NCBI GenBank assembly: GCA_016201285.1
Contig: JACQDE010000012.1
Location: 1 to 46,698, forward strand
Direction of reading: 5' to 3'
DNA from: Acidobacteriota bacterium
GTDB lineage: Bacteria > Acidobacteriota > Terriglobia > Acidiferrales > UBA7541
Length of the DNA: 46,698 nt
In this document: positions 7,044-14,541 of the stretch, piece by piece
How the letters are laid out: every line of letters starts with the position of its first letter
How positions within the stretch are numbered: the first letter of the stretch is position 1
Notes under the pieces: model-generated
Told to the model about the DNA's origin: nothing
Databases searched by the model: none
Seen by the model: only the letters and a program-made list of their open reading frames with translations
Program-made: the position numbers and the translations under genes

Positions 7044-8030
7044 TTAGAGTCCAAAGTACAATTCCAGATACCGATACAGGCCTTCGACACCGTGTACGAA
7101 CTGAACGTTTCCCGCCAAACTGCCTAGGGCATTATAAACGGTTTGGATAGTACGAATCCCTGGCTCTCTGAGACTCCAAACGACAACTTGGTTTGCTCGG
7201 CCCGACGTAACGGCGTTCGTCACTTGGCCGACAAGGCGGGTAAGAGCTGGCCCTGTGTTCGGTAAGCTATACTTTGCCTCGATCAAAAGATTGTTGACCC
7301 CATCTTTAGCTCGGACGTAGAAATCAATCACGCGTCGCGAATTTTGAATAACGACGGGCACGTCTTCCGCAAGCTCTTCCTCAACCAGCTCAGCGTTGAT
7401 TTTCGTGAAAAGCTGTATCGTCTGTCGCGCAATACTTTGAGCATACTGACCAAGACTGTTAAAGAAAGTTCCAATCGCAGCACCGCCCGCCGCAAACGCT
7501 GCCCTCACACTTGTCGCCACATTGCTCACGTAGATTTGCGCGGTCTCGGTTAACTCGGCAAGCGTGGTGAATCCTGAGGGATCGCGGTTGTCAACTGGCT
7601 CTGCGCTCGCATATAGATACTTATGTAGAGAGAGTGGCGACTGTGAATCTCCCTCGAAGCGGTCCATAGTCCAGAATCTTCCGCTGCGGACGTCGAGGTA
7701 GCGGGCGCGGTTGTAGTAGAGGTTCAAGTCCTCGTCGAACTGTTCGCCGGCGTAGAGGTAGTGATTCGGCGTGGGAGACGTGCCTGTGAAGGTGCGCGAG
7801 ATGAGATTGCCGAAGGCGTCGTAGGTGTAGGTGTCGGTGACGGCGCCGGCCGAGTCGGTCAGTTGGCGCACGGAGCCGTGGCCGTCGCCGGTGGGATTCA
7901 GCTCGTCCACCAGATAAGTGATGACCGTGGCGTTGCCCACCGGGCCGGCGTATTGCTTGAGAAGCCGATTTTGTTTCACGCTTTCGCAAAAAGATCGGCT
8001 CGCGGAACCCCTTGTTTCCACCCAGGGCAA
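7044..8030 (-). CDS. orphan Rhs C-terminal cassette with PD-(D/E)XK-like nuclease tip
   Basis: The frame opens at a TTG without a ribosome site; recognisable Rhs sequence starts near residue 36 ([13 protein letters not shown]). The core follows: [10 protein letters not shown] (51-60), [29 protein letters not shown] (91-110), [28 protein letters not shown]. After RDPSG (149-153) the tip diverges completely from the 5575-6555 fragment. It contains VIDFYVR with Asp236 and LLIEAKYSL with Glu251 and Lys253, a D-x14-E-x-K arrangement typical of PD-(D/E)XK nucleases. Next to NPTG, DGHGS follows directly, where the sister fragment has about 50 more residues, so an in-frame deletion has occurred. A candidate immunity gene follows. 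Confidence 0.72.
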   Translation of the reverse strand: MPWVETRGSASRSFCESVKQNRLLKQYAGPVGNATVITYLVDELNPTGDGHGSVRQLTDSAGAVTDTYTYDAFGNLISRTFTGTSPTPNHYLYAGEQFDEDLNLYYNRARYLDVRSGRFWTMDRFEGDSQSPLSLHKYLYASAEPVDNRDPSGFTTLAELTETAQIYVSNVATSVRAAFAAGGAAIGTFFNSLGQYAQSIARQTIQLFTKINAELVEEELAEDVPVVIQNSRRVIDFYVRAKDGVNNLLIEAKYSLPNTGPALTRLVGQVTNAVTSGRANQVVVWSLREPGIRTIQTVYNALGSLAGNVQFVHGVEGLYRYLELYFGL

Positions 8031-8040
8031 TGCCTATAAT
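8012..8040 (+). promoter_or_regulatory. candidate sigma70-type promoter with perfect -10
   Basis: TATAAT at 8035-8040 lies 17 bases after TTGTTT (8012-8017). Transcription would start near 8047. If active, the sigma gene would have to start at ATG 8051 on a nearly leaderless message, since the ATGs at 8030 and 8039 fall inside or before the -10 box. Confidence 0.35.
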
Positions 8041-8689
8041 GCCGCCCAAAATGCCAGAGCATGTGCATCCCGAGGCGCTCAGGGACGACGAGCTCCTGTG
8101 CAACGTGGGGAGGGGCTGTTCCGAGTGTTTCGCGCTGCTCTTTCATCGTTACTTCCGGCAAGTGTTTTCCGTCTCCTTTCGAATTCTCCGGGACAGGGCC
8201 GAAACGGAAGATATCCTGCAGGAAGTTTTCCTTTGCATTTACATGCAGCAGGAGCGATTCGATCCGGCTCGCGGCAGTGTGCGGACCTGGATTCTTCAGT
8301 TTGCCTACTTCAAAGCCCTGTTGCGCCGGAGATATCTCCGGATCCGCAATTTCTATAAGCAGGAAGAAGTTTCGGAAGGCAGAGAAATACGCAGGACGCA
8401 TTCGCCGGAGCCGCACGGCATGAGTCCCGCGGAATGGGCTCGCTACGTGGAGACGGGGATCGGGGCGCTGAACCCGAAGCAGCGACGGGTGATCGAGCTG
8501 GTTCACTTCGAAGGTTACACGTTGCAGGAGTCGTCGGAGATTCTGGGAGAAACTTTGGCCAATGCGAGAAATCTCTATTATCGAGGGCTGAAAGCCCTCA
8601 GGAACTTTTTGAGCGCGCAATCCGAGCTGAAAGAGGCGCGGAAAACCGCCGCGCTGGATACGAATGATGCGCACCACTTGGAAGTCTAA
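8030..8689 (+). CDS. ECF-family RNA polymerase sigma factor
   Basis: Region 2 is seen in [38 protein letters not shown] and [21 protein letters not shown]; region 4 in [49 protein letters not shown]. The spacing and the absence of regions 1.1 and 3 fit an extracytoplasmic-function sigma factor. The start is uncertain: ATG 8030, 8039 or 8051 are in frame, none with a strong ribosome site, and a perfect -10 box at 8035-8040 would favour 8051. Its end overlaps the start of the anti-sigma gene by 26 bases, implying coupled translation. An Oar-like receptor gene lies downstream and may be a target. Confidence 0.88.
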   Translation: MPIMPPKMPEHVHPEALRDDELLCNVGRGCSECFALLFHRYFRQVFSVSFRILRDRAETEDILQEVFLCIYMQQERFDPARGSVRTWILQFAYFKALLRRRYLRIRNFYKQEEVSEGREIRRTHSPEPHGMSPAEWARYVETGIGALNPKQRRVIELVHFEGYTLQESSEILGETLANARNLYYRGLKALRNFLSAQSELKEARKTAALDTNDAHHLEV

Positions 8690-9977
8690 ACACGCCAACA
8701 ACGACTGGTACGAAGAGCTCTGTGCGCTCTTGGCGATTGGGGAACTGACGCCCGCGGAGTTCGATGATCTGCAACGCCACTTGGGGGAGTGCAGCGAGTG
8801 CCGGGAACTCTGCGCCGATTTTCAGCGGCTCTCCTCGGATGACCTCGGCCGGGTTGCCGTTCAGCGACGAACGATGGACCTGCCGGATGGAGTGGCCGAC
8901 CCGCTGGACGAGCAGGAACTGTTGTCTCGATTTCTCGATCGCGCGCAGCGGGAACGCGCTTCCGGGAACCCCGGCAGATCATCTTATTACAGTGAAGCGG
9001 TGGGGCGCGCACTCCACCCGGCGGTGGTTTGGATCTTGAACCGGCTGCGCAATCCGGTTCTGGTTTATGGGGCGGTGGCTCTGCTGATGTGCGCCGCGGC
9101 GGGGATAGGCGCCTATCGGCTGCGGGACACCGAACTCTCTCCGGCGCTCTCCCGGCTCAATTCGCAGATGCGTATGTGGAAGAACCAGGCTGAGGTGACC
9201 GCCGCGCAGGAGAAGTCGGCTTCGCAGCTGCTTCAGCAGAGCCAGTCCGAGCGAGAGGCTCTGCGGAAATCTTTCGCCGAGGCGCAGGTGAAATACGCGG
9301 GATTATTGGCGCAGCAGAAGACTCTCGAAGCGCAGCTGGCAACCGCTAAGGCGCGGCTCGACCAGGCCGGTCCGGAGCTGCAAGCGGCCAGGAGCGGCTT
9401 GGAAGAGAAGGGCAGGCAGTTGGGGCTGCTGGAGGCCCGGCTGCAAAATGCGATTCGACGAGCGGAGGAGCAGGAGGGAATCGCCGACAGCCTGCAAGCC
9501 AAGCTGCAATCGGCCGAGCAGGCGTTGAGCCGGCCATCCAGTCCCGGCGCAACGCCGGCCTTCAGCGATACCGAAGCCAGGAATCTTTTTGGCGCCCGTG
9601 ACCTGCACATCGTGGACGTCTACGATGTGGAAAGCACCGGCAAGACCCGGCGCACCTACGGCCGCGTCTACTACGTCGAGAAGAAACTGCTGGCTTTTTA
9701 TGCGTTTGACTTGCAGGACAAGCAGCACAACCGCAGCGCCGTCGGCTTCCAGGCCTGGGGATACCGGCAGGCCAACGCAAGCAAGTCCGAGGATCTCGGG
9801 CTCTTCTACGTGGACGATGCTTCGTTGAACCGCTGGGTGCTCAAGGTGAACGATCCGCGTGTGCTCGATCGCATCGACGCGGTGTTTGTGACCCTGGAGC
9901 CCCCGGGCGGCAGCCCCTTCCCCCGCGGCCGCAAGCTGCTGTACGCCAACTTGAGTGGCCCGCCGAATCATCCCTAG
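8664..9977 (+). CDS. zinc-finger membrane anti-sigma factor with coiled coil
   Basis: The 437-residue protein has an N-terminal ZAS-type motif HLGECSEC (His39, Cys43, Cys46) that would hold the sigma factor, one membrane helix at about 130-151 (VLVYGAVALLMCAAAGIGAYRL), a long coiled coil (about 160-290, rich in Gln, Ala, Leu, Glu) and a beta-rich C-terminal domain (DLHIVDVYDV, GRVYYVEKKLLAFYAFDL, FQAWGY, AVFVTLEPPGG, LLYANL) resembling the extracytoplasmic domain of RskA-type anti-sigma factors. The start at ATG 8664 lies inside the sigma gene; ATG 8667 is an alternative. The coiled coil may sense or transmit an envelope signal. Confidence 0.82.
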   Translation: MMRTTWKSKHANNDWYEELCALLAIGELTPAEFDDLQRHLGECSECRELCADFQRLSSDDLGRVAVQRRTMDLPDGVADPLDEQELLSRFLDRAQRERASGNPGRSSYYSEAVGRALHPAVVWILNRLRNPVLVYGAVALLMCAAAGIGAYRLRDTELSPALSRLNSQMRMWKNQAEVTAAQEKSASQLLQQSQSEREALRKSFAEAQVKYAGLLAQQKTLEAQLATAKARLDQAGPELQAARSGLEEKGRQLGLLEARLQNAIRRAEEQEGIADSLQAKLQSAEQALSRPSSPGATPAFSDTEARNLFGARDLHIVDVYDVESTGKTRRTYGRVYYVEKKLLAFYAFDLQDKQHNRSAVGFQAWGYRQANASKSEDLGLFYVDDASLNRWVLKVNDPRVLDRIDAVFVTLEPPGGSPFPRGRKLLYANLSGPPNHP

Positions 9978-10287
9978 CAGGCCGCCACAGCCAGCCGTTC
10001 CCGCCGATGACGAACGGGCGAAGCCGCCGGAGCGTCGCTCTCTTTTGCCGGTCGTCCGTGGGAAGGGCGTTCCCCCTGCCCGCGGAACAGCGGTCTGCGC
10101 CCCTTGCAGCGCGATCCAGCATGGCACGCTGCCGAAAAACTCCTAATGAGACAATTCGGCCTTTTTCAGCGCCCTGTTCGATTTCTGGCGGGTTATCTGT
10201 TCTTTGGGGGGATTTTCAGGGTCCCCGGTGAGAACATTTGCCTGCTTTCCGGCAAATAGGCGGTAACAAGGTCCAAGGGGAGGAATA
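9978..10287. other. 310-base leader/intergenic region before the Oar-like receptor
   Basis: No gene is supported. It contains an inverted repeat GCCGAA...TTCGGC around 10130-10160, the dispersed repeat TTTTTCAGCGCCCTGTT (10162-10178), and a hairpin TTTGCC...GGCAAA (about 10239-10258) ahead of a strong ribosome site GGGGAGGA. The hairpin could lie in the mRNA leader of the receptor gene. I do not recognise a known riboswitch. Confidence 0.45.
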
Positions 10288-13200
10288 ATGCAACTCAGCT
10301 TCGGCCGCCGTGTTCTTGGCTGCGGTTTGGCAGTGTGGATCGGCATGTTGCTGTTCAGCGTCGCGTCGTATGCCGACTCGAACGCCACGGTGACCGGACA
10401 GGTCACGGATCCCGCGGGACGGGCCGTGGCCGGCGCCGCGGTGGTGTTGACCAACATCAACACCAACATCCCCTACCGAACGGAGACCAATTCGGAAGGC
10501 ATCTACCGTCTCACCGGCCTGCTGCCCGGAATCTATCGCGCCAATGTCACGCGGGATGGTTTCAAAAATATCGTCAAGGGTGATATCGAGCTGCATGTGC
10601 AGGACGAGGTGTCACTCAACTTCGCGCTGCAGATCGGCTCGGTCGCGGAGAGCATTACGGTGGAGGGTGGCGCGCCTCTGCTCGAAACCACGAACGCGCA
10701 GGTGAGCGGATTGGTTTCCGGGCGAACGCTGACGGAATTGCCGCTGAACGGCCGGGATGTGTCGCAGCTCATTGTATTGCAGGTGGGCGTGGCGCCTTCC
10801 ACGACGGCGGGTCCCAGCCCGATCAGCAAGGGCAGCGTCGGCAAAGTGGCGGTGAATGGCACGCGGCAAACGATGACCAATAACACGCTGGATGGCGCCG
10901 ACATCAATGACCCGGAGTTTGGTGTTCCGCCGGGCGGCGTGGCGGGCGTGCAACTGGGTGTGGAGGCCATTGAAGAATACCGGGTCATTCTGAATCCCTA
11001 CGATGCGCAGTATGGCCGCAACGCCGGCGCCAACGTGCAGTATGCCACCAAGTCGGGCACGAACAACTGGCGCGGTTCGCTCTATGAATTCCACCGCAAC
11101 TCCGTCCTGGATGCGCGCAATTTCTTCGACACACGGAAACCGAGGTTCCTGCGCAACCAGTTCGGGGTGTCCGCGGGCGGACCGGTGGTCCGGGACAAGA
11201 CCTTCTTCTTTGCAAACTACGAAGGGATGCGCGACCGCCAGAGCATTACCACGAGCGTCTCGGTTCCCGACAACAACGCGCGCAGCGGCTTATTGCCCTC
11301 GGCGGCGAATCCCAGCCTGCTTGTCAACGTGGGAGTAAATCCCACCAGCGCCCCACTGCTTCAACTCTTCCCCGTCGCCAATGGTCCGGCAATCGGCAAC
11401 GGCCTGGCCCTGTTCCAAGGGGCGAGGATGCAGCCGACCCGGGAGGACTTCGGCGTATTCCGCATCGACCACCGGTTTTCGGAAAAAGATCAATTCTTTG
11501 CCCGGGTCATGATCGACGACGGGCAGATTACCCAGCCGTTCATGAGCACGTCCGTGCCCGGTTTTCCGGGGCAGGCCGTGATCCGCAACCAGTACTACAT
11601 GCTGAACTGGCAGCACCTGTTCTCCGTCAAGCTCTTCAACGAAGCCAAGTTCGATTACAACCGCACGAAGTACCTCGCGGACACCGCGAATTCGTACCCG
11701 TACTCGATTTCCTTGCTGCCGAACCGTGCCCTGGGCCTGATCTCCATCCCGGGGCTGCCCACCGTCGGAAACAATCTGATCTATCCGATCGGGGAGACCA
11801 CCAACGTCTTCGAGGGCATTGACAATGTCACCTACCTGCACGGGGCGCATGCCTTGCGTTTCGGGGGCAACGTCAAGCGTTTTCAGATCAACGGCCCCTT
11901 CGACCTGTTCACAAACGGCGGCTACTACTTCGCGGACTTGACGGTCTACGGCTTTCCAGCGGCCAGCAACAACCCGGGGCTCGAATACTTTCTCTATGGG
12001 GTGCCGATTGCCTACGTCGGCACCGACCCGGCCGCCTCCAATTCCTATCGTGCCTACCGCCAGAACTATTTCGGATTCTACGCGCAGGATGACTGGCGCA
12101 TCACATCCCAGTTCACGCTCAACATCGGGCTGCGCTGGGAGTTCTGGTCGAATCCCACCGAGGCCAAGGGGCGGCTCTCTACGATTCGCAACCTGGCGAC
12201 CGATGCCGCGCCCACTTCGGGACCCATGTTTGCGCGCATGTCCCCGAATCTGTGGTCGCCCCGCCTGGGTTTCGCCTGGCAGCCTTTTAAGAGCGGAAAG
12301 ACGGTCGTGCGGGGCGGCTTCGGCATTCTGCGCGATCAAATCTGGGCGGACATGTACGGAAACTCCCGCTTTTACCAGCCGTACTATCACAGCGTCGAGG
12401 TCATCTTCCCGAATTTCCTGACACCGCCCTCCAGCATAGCGAGTCTGGTGGGACCATTCGGGATCCCACCCATTACGGTGGGGAGCTTCGGCATCGACTA
12501 TCACGCCAAGCAGCCTTACTACGAAGCGTTCAGCTTGAATATCCAGCAAGAGCTGACGCCCACGCTGATGTTGCAGGTGGGTTATTCGGGGAACCATGGA
12601 GTCCATCTGGGCCGCGGCGGGGAAGCGAATCCGCAGAGAACAATCAATCCGAACTTTGGGTCCATGCCGGTAATCGTGATGGACGCCACCTCCAGCTACA
12701 ATGCGCTGCAGGTCAGTCTGCAGAAACGCTTCTCGAACGGTCTGGCCTTCCAGACCTCCTACACGTACTCGAAGGCGCTCGATGATGAGAGCGGCGCGCT
12801 GCTGTTTGAATACGTCTCGGAGAACGTTGAATCGCAGGACCTTTACAACCGCAAAGGCAGCTACGGCCGCTCCGCTTTCGACCGGCGGCAGGTGTTTGTG
12901 GGTAACTTCCTCTACGACCTGCCGTTCGGGCCGGGGAAGCGATACGGCTACGGCTTGACTGGTCTGGCTGGTAAGCTGGCGGAAGGCTGGCGCATCGGGG
13001 GGATTGTGTCGCTGGAGTCCGGTCCGCCGTTCACGGCGAACCTTGGCGGATTCAATAATTCGGGATCAACCTCTGGAGGGTTCTGGCCGGCGGACCGGCC
13101 CAATCTTGCCGCCGGAGCCCGTCCCTGCGCTTCCACCGGCAATTCGAATCAGTGGTTTGACCCGCGTATGTTCACGCTGCCCGCTCCCGGCCAGTATGGC

Positions 13201-13536
13201 AATGCCGGGCGCAACATCATGTGTGGCCCTTCGCTGAAGGACTTTGACATGACGCTCGCCAAGCAGACGCGCCTGAACGAGCGCATTAACGTCGAGTTTC
13301 GGGCCGAATTCTTCAACCTCTTCAACCACCCCAACTTCGATGTGCCGGTGAACACCACGGGCCCGAACGGCGCCGGAGGCAACGGCGACCAGATCTTCAT
13401 CGGCCGCAAGGGGCCGTCGTGCAGCCCCGCCACGGATCCCCTGGGCTGTGGAATTCTGGCGCCCAACGCCGGGCGCATCTTCCGCACGGTCACCTCGTCC
13501 CGGCAGATCCAGTTCGGAATAAAAGTGACGTTCTGA
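10288..13536 (+). CDS. Oar-like TonB-dependent outer-membrane receptor
   Basis: The 1,082-residue protein has a signal peptide (about 1-30, GMLLFSVASYA), a carboxypeptidase-regulatory-like Ig domain (about 33-115: ATVTGQVTDPAGRAVAGAAV, GIYRLTGLLPGIYRANV), a plug with LNGRDVSQLIVLQVGV, and a long beta-barrel ending in a terminal Phe (QIQFGIKVTF). Barrel landmarks include QYGRNAGANVQYATKSGTN, FGFYAQDDWR and GYSGNHGVHLGR. It would import or bind a large ligand across the outer membrane with TonB energy. Oar-type proteins are abundant in Acidobacteria. The sigma/anti-sigma pair upstream suggests surface signalling, but the usual signalling domain is not evident. Confidence 0.9.
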   Translation: MQLSFGRRVLGCGLAVWIGMLLFSVASYADSNATVTGQVTDPAGRAVAGAAVVLTNINTNIPYRTETNSEGIYRLTGLLPGIYRANVTRDGFKNIVKGDIELHVQDEVSLNFALQIGSVAESITVEGGAPLLETTNAQVSGLVSGRTLTELPLNGRDVSQLIVLQVGVAPSTTAGPSPISKGSVGKVAVNGTRQTMTNNTLDGADINDPEFGVPPGGVAGVQLGVEAIEEYRVILNPYDAQYGRNAGANVQYATKSGTNNWRGSLYEFHRNSVLDARNFFDTRKPRFLRNQFGVSAGGPVVRDKTFFFANYEGMRDRQSITTSVSVPDNNARSGLLPSAANPSLLVNVGVNPTSAPLLQLFPVANGPAIGNGLALFQGARMQPTREDFGVFRIDHRFSEKDQFFARVMIDDGQITQPFMSTSVPGFPGQAVIRNQYYMLNWQHLFSVKLFNEAKFDYNRTKYLADTANSYPYSISLLPNRALGLISIPGLPTVGNNLIYPIGETTNVFEGIDNVTYLHGAHALRFGGNVKRFQINGPFDLFTNGGYYFADLTVYGFPAASNNPGLEYFLYGVPIAYVGTDPAASNSYRAYRQNYFGFYAQDDWRITSQFTLNIGLRWEFWSNPTEAKGRLSTIRNLATDAAPTSGPMFARMSPNLWSPRLGFAWQPFKSGKTVVRGGFGILRDQIWADMYGNSRFYQPYYHSVEVIFPNFLTPPSSIASLVGPFGIPPITVGSFGIDYHAKQPYYEAFSLNIQQELTPTLMLQVGYSGNHGVHLGRGGEANPQRTINPNFGSMPVIVMDATSSYNALQVSLQKRFSNGLAFQTSYTYSKALDDESGALLFEYVSENVESQDLYNRKGSYGRSAFDRRQVFVGNFLYDLPFGPGKRYGYGLTGLAGKLAEGWRIGGIVSLESGPPFTANLGGFNNSGSTSGGFWPADRPNLAAGARPCASTGNSNQWFDPRMFTLPAPGQYGNAGRNIMCGPSLKDFDMTLAKQTRLNERINVEFRAEFFNLFNHPNFDVPVNTTGPNGAGGNGDQIFIGRKGPSCSPATDPLGCGILAPNAGRIFRTVTSSRQIQFGIKVTF

Positions 13537-13554
13537 TCCGGACGTCTCCCGCAG

Positions 13555-13596
13555 GGCTGGCCGGAACTCGAGTGCAAAGATCGAGTCCGGCCAGCC
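13555..13596 (+). terminator. long hairpin after the Oar-like gene
   Basis: GGCTGGCCGGAACTCGA (13555-13571) pairs with TCGAGTCCGGCCAGCC (13581-13596), leaving a 9-base loop, 19 bases past the receptor stop codon. There is no T-run, so it may be a processing or stability hairpin in place of an intrinsic terminator. Confidence 0.5.
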
Positions 13597-13690
13597 AGCC
13601 GGAGAAGTGTGGTCCGCTCGGAGCCCAGCTTTGCGCGATCGAGGCGCGGCGGTAGAATAAGCGGCTTTTTGCTTTCCAGGAGCGACGCTC

Positions 13691-14518
13691 ATGAAGCGAT
13701 GCTGGCTCGCGTTTCTCTTGAACATTGCCCTGCCCGTTGCGCCGGCGCCCGAGTACACGATCCAGGCGATCCGGTACGCGACCGCTCCGAACGTGCCGGT
13801 TTCCTTCCTGGTGATGGGAGCGCCCAATGACGAGAAGGTGGATCTCGCGATGGTATTCTGGTTAATTCGGGGCGGCGGGCGGACGATTCTTTTCGACAGC
13901 GGTTTTCACCACGAGCGATGGTTCAAGTTTGTTCTTCCCATTACGGACTACCTCCGTCCGGACGAAGCAGTGAAACTCGCGGGGACCAAGCCGGAGGATG
14001 TGACGGACATCGTCATCAGCCATGCCCATTGGGACCATCTGGGCGGGATCGATCTCTTTCCGCGCGCGACGGTGTGGATTCAGAGGGAAGAGTTTCGATA
14101 TTACACAGGAGAGGTGTGGCAGCCCGGCGGGCAGGCCGTTCCGTTCGATCCGGAAGATGTGACCACGCTGGTCCGGCTGAATACCGAAGGGCGGCTGCGG
14201 CTGGTGGATGGTGACGACGTGGAGATTTTCCCCGGGATTCGCGCGTACACCGGAGCGCGCCACACCTACGCTTCCCAGTATCTGCGAGTGGACGGCAACC
14301 CGCCGTTCGTTTTGGCCTCCGATAACTGCTATTTCTACCGGAACCTCGAACAGCATCTGGCCAGCGCGACGTTTTCGGACTCCGACCACGCCGCCAACAT
14401 CGCCGCGCAGTCACGCATGATCAAGCTGGCGGGCTCGCTCGACCGCGTCATCCCCGGCCACGACGCGCTGCAATTCACGCGCTTCCCGGCCGTCGGACGC
14501 GTTGCCAGGATCAAGTAA
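13691..14518 (+). CDS. secreted metallo-beta-lactamase-fold hydrolase, AHL-lactonase-like
   Basis: The 275-residue protein has a hydrophobic N-terminus (WLAFLLNIALPVAPAP) suggesting export. The metal motif is SHAHWDHLGG (HxHxDH), with FDSGFHHERW before it, GARHTYASQYL and VLASDNCYFY further on, and VIPGHDALQF at the end, the layout of the lactonase branch (AttM/AiiB-like) of the superfamily. These enzymes open the ring of N-acyl-homoserine lactones, though other lactones are possible. AGGAG lies upstream of ATG 13691. The next gene, 23 bases on, encodes an acylase-like Ntn hydrolase, so the two may attack the same substrates at different bonds. Confidence 0.8.
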   Translation: MKRCWLAFLLNIALPVAPAPEYTIQAIRYATAPNVPVSFLVMGAPNDEKVDLAMVFWLIRGGGRTILFDSGFHHERWFKFVLPITDYLRPDEAVKLAGTKPEDVTDIVISHAHWDHLGGIDLFPRATVWIQREEFRYYTGEVWQPGGQAVPFDPEDVTTLVRLNTEGRLRLVDGDDVEIFPGIRAYTGARHTYASQYLRVDGNPPFVLASDNCYFYRNLEQHLASATFSDSDHAANIAAQSRMIKLAGSLDRVIPGHDALQFTRFPAVGRVARIK

Positions 14519-14541
14519 GAATGCCGCCCGGAGAAAAAGCG

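Noticed and set aside
10230-10287. possible riboswitch before the Oar-like gene
   Set aside because: Only one hairpin is visible and no conserved core of a known riboswitch class could be matched.
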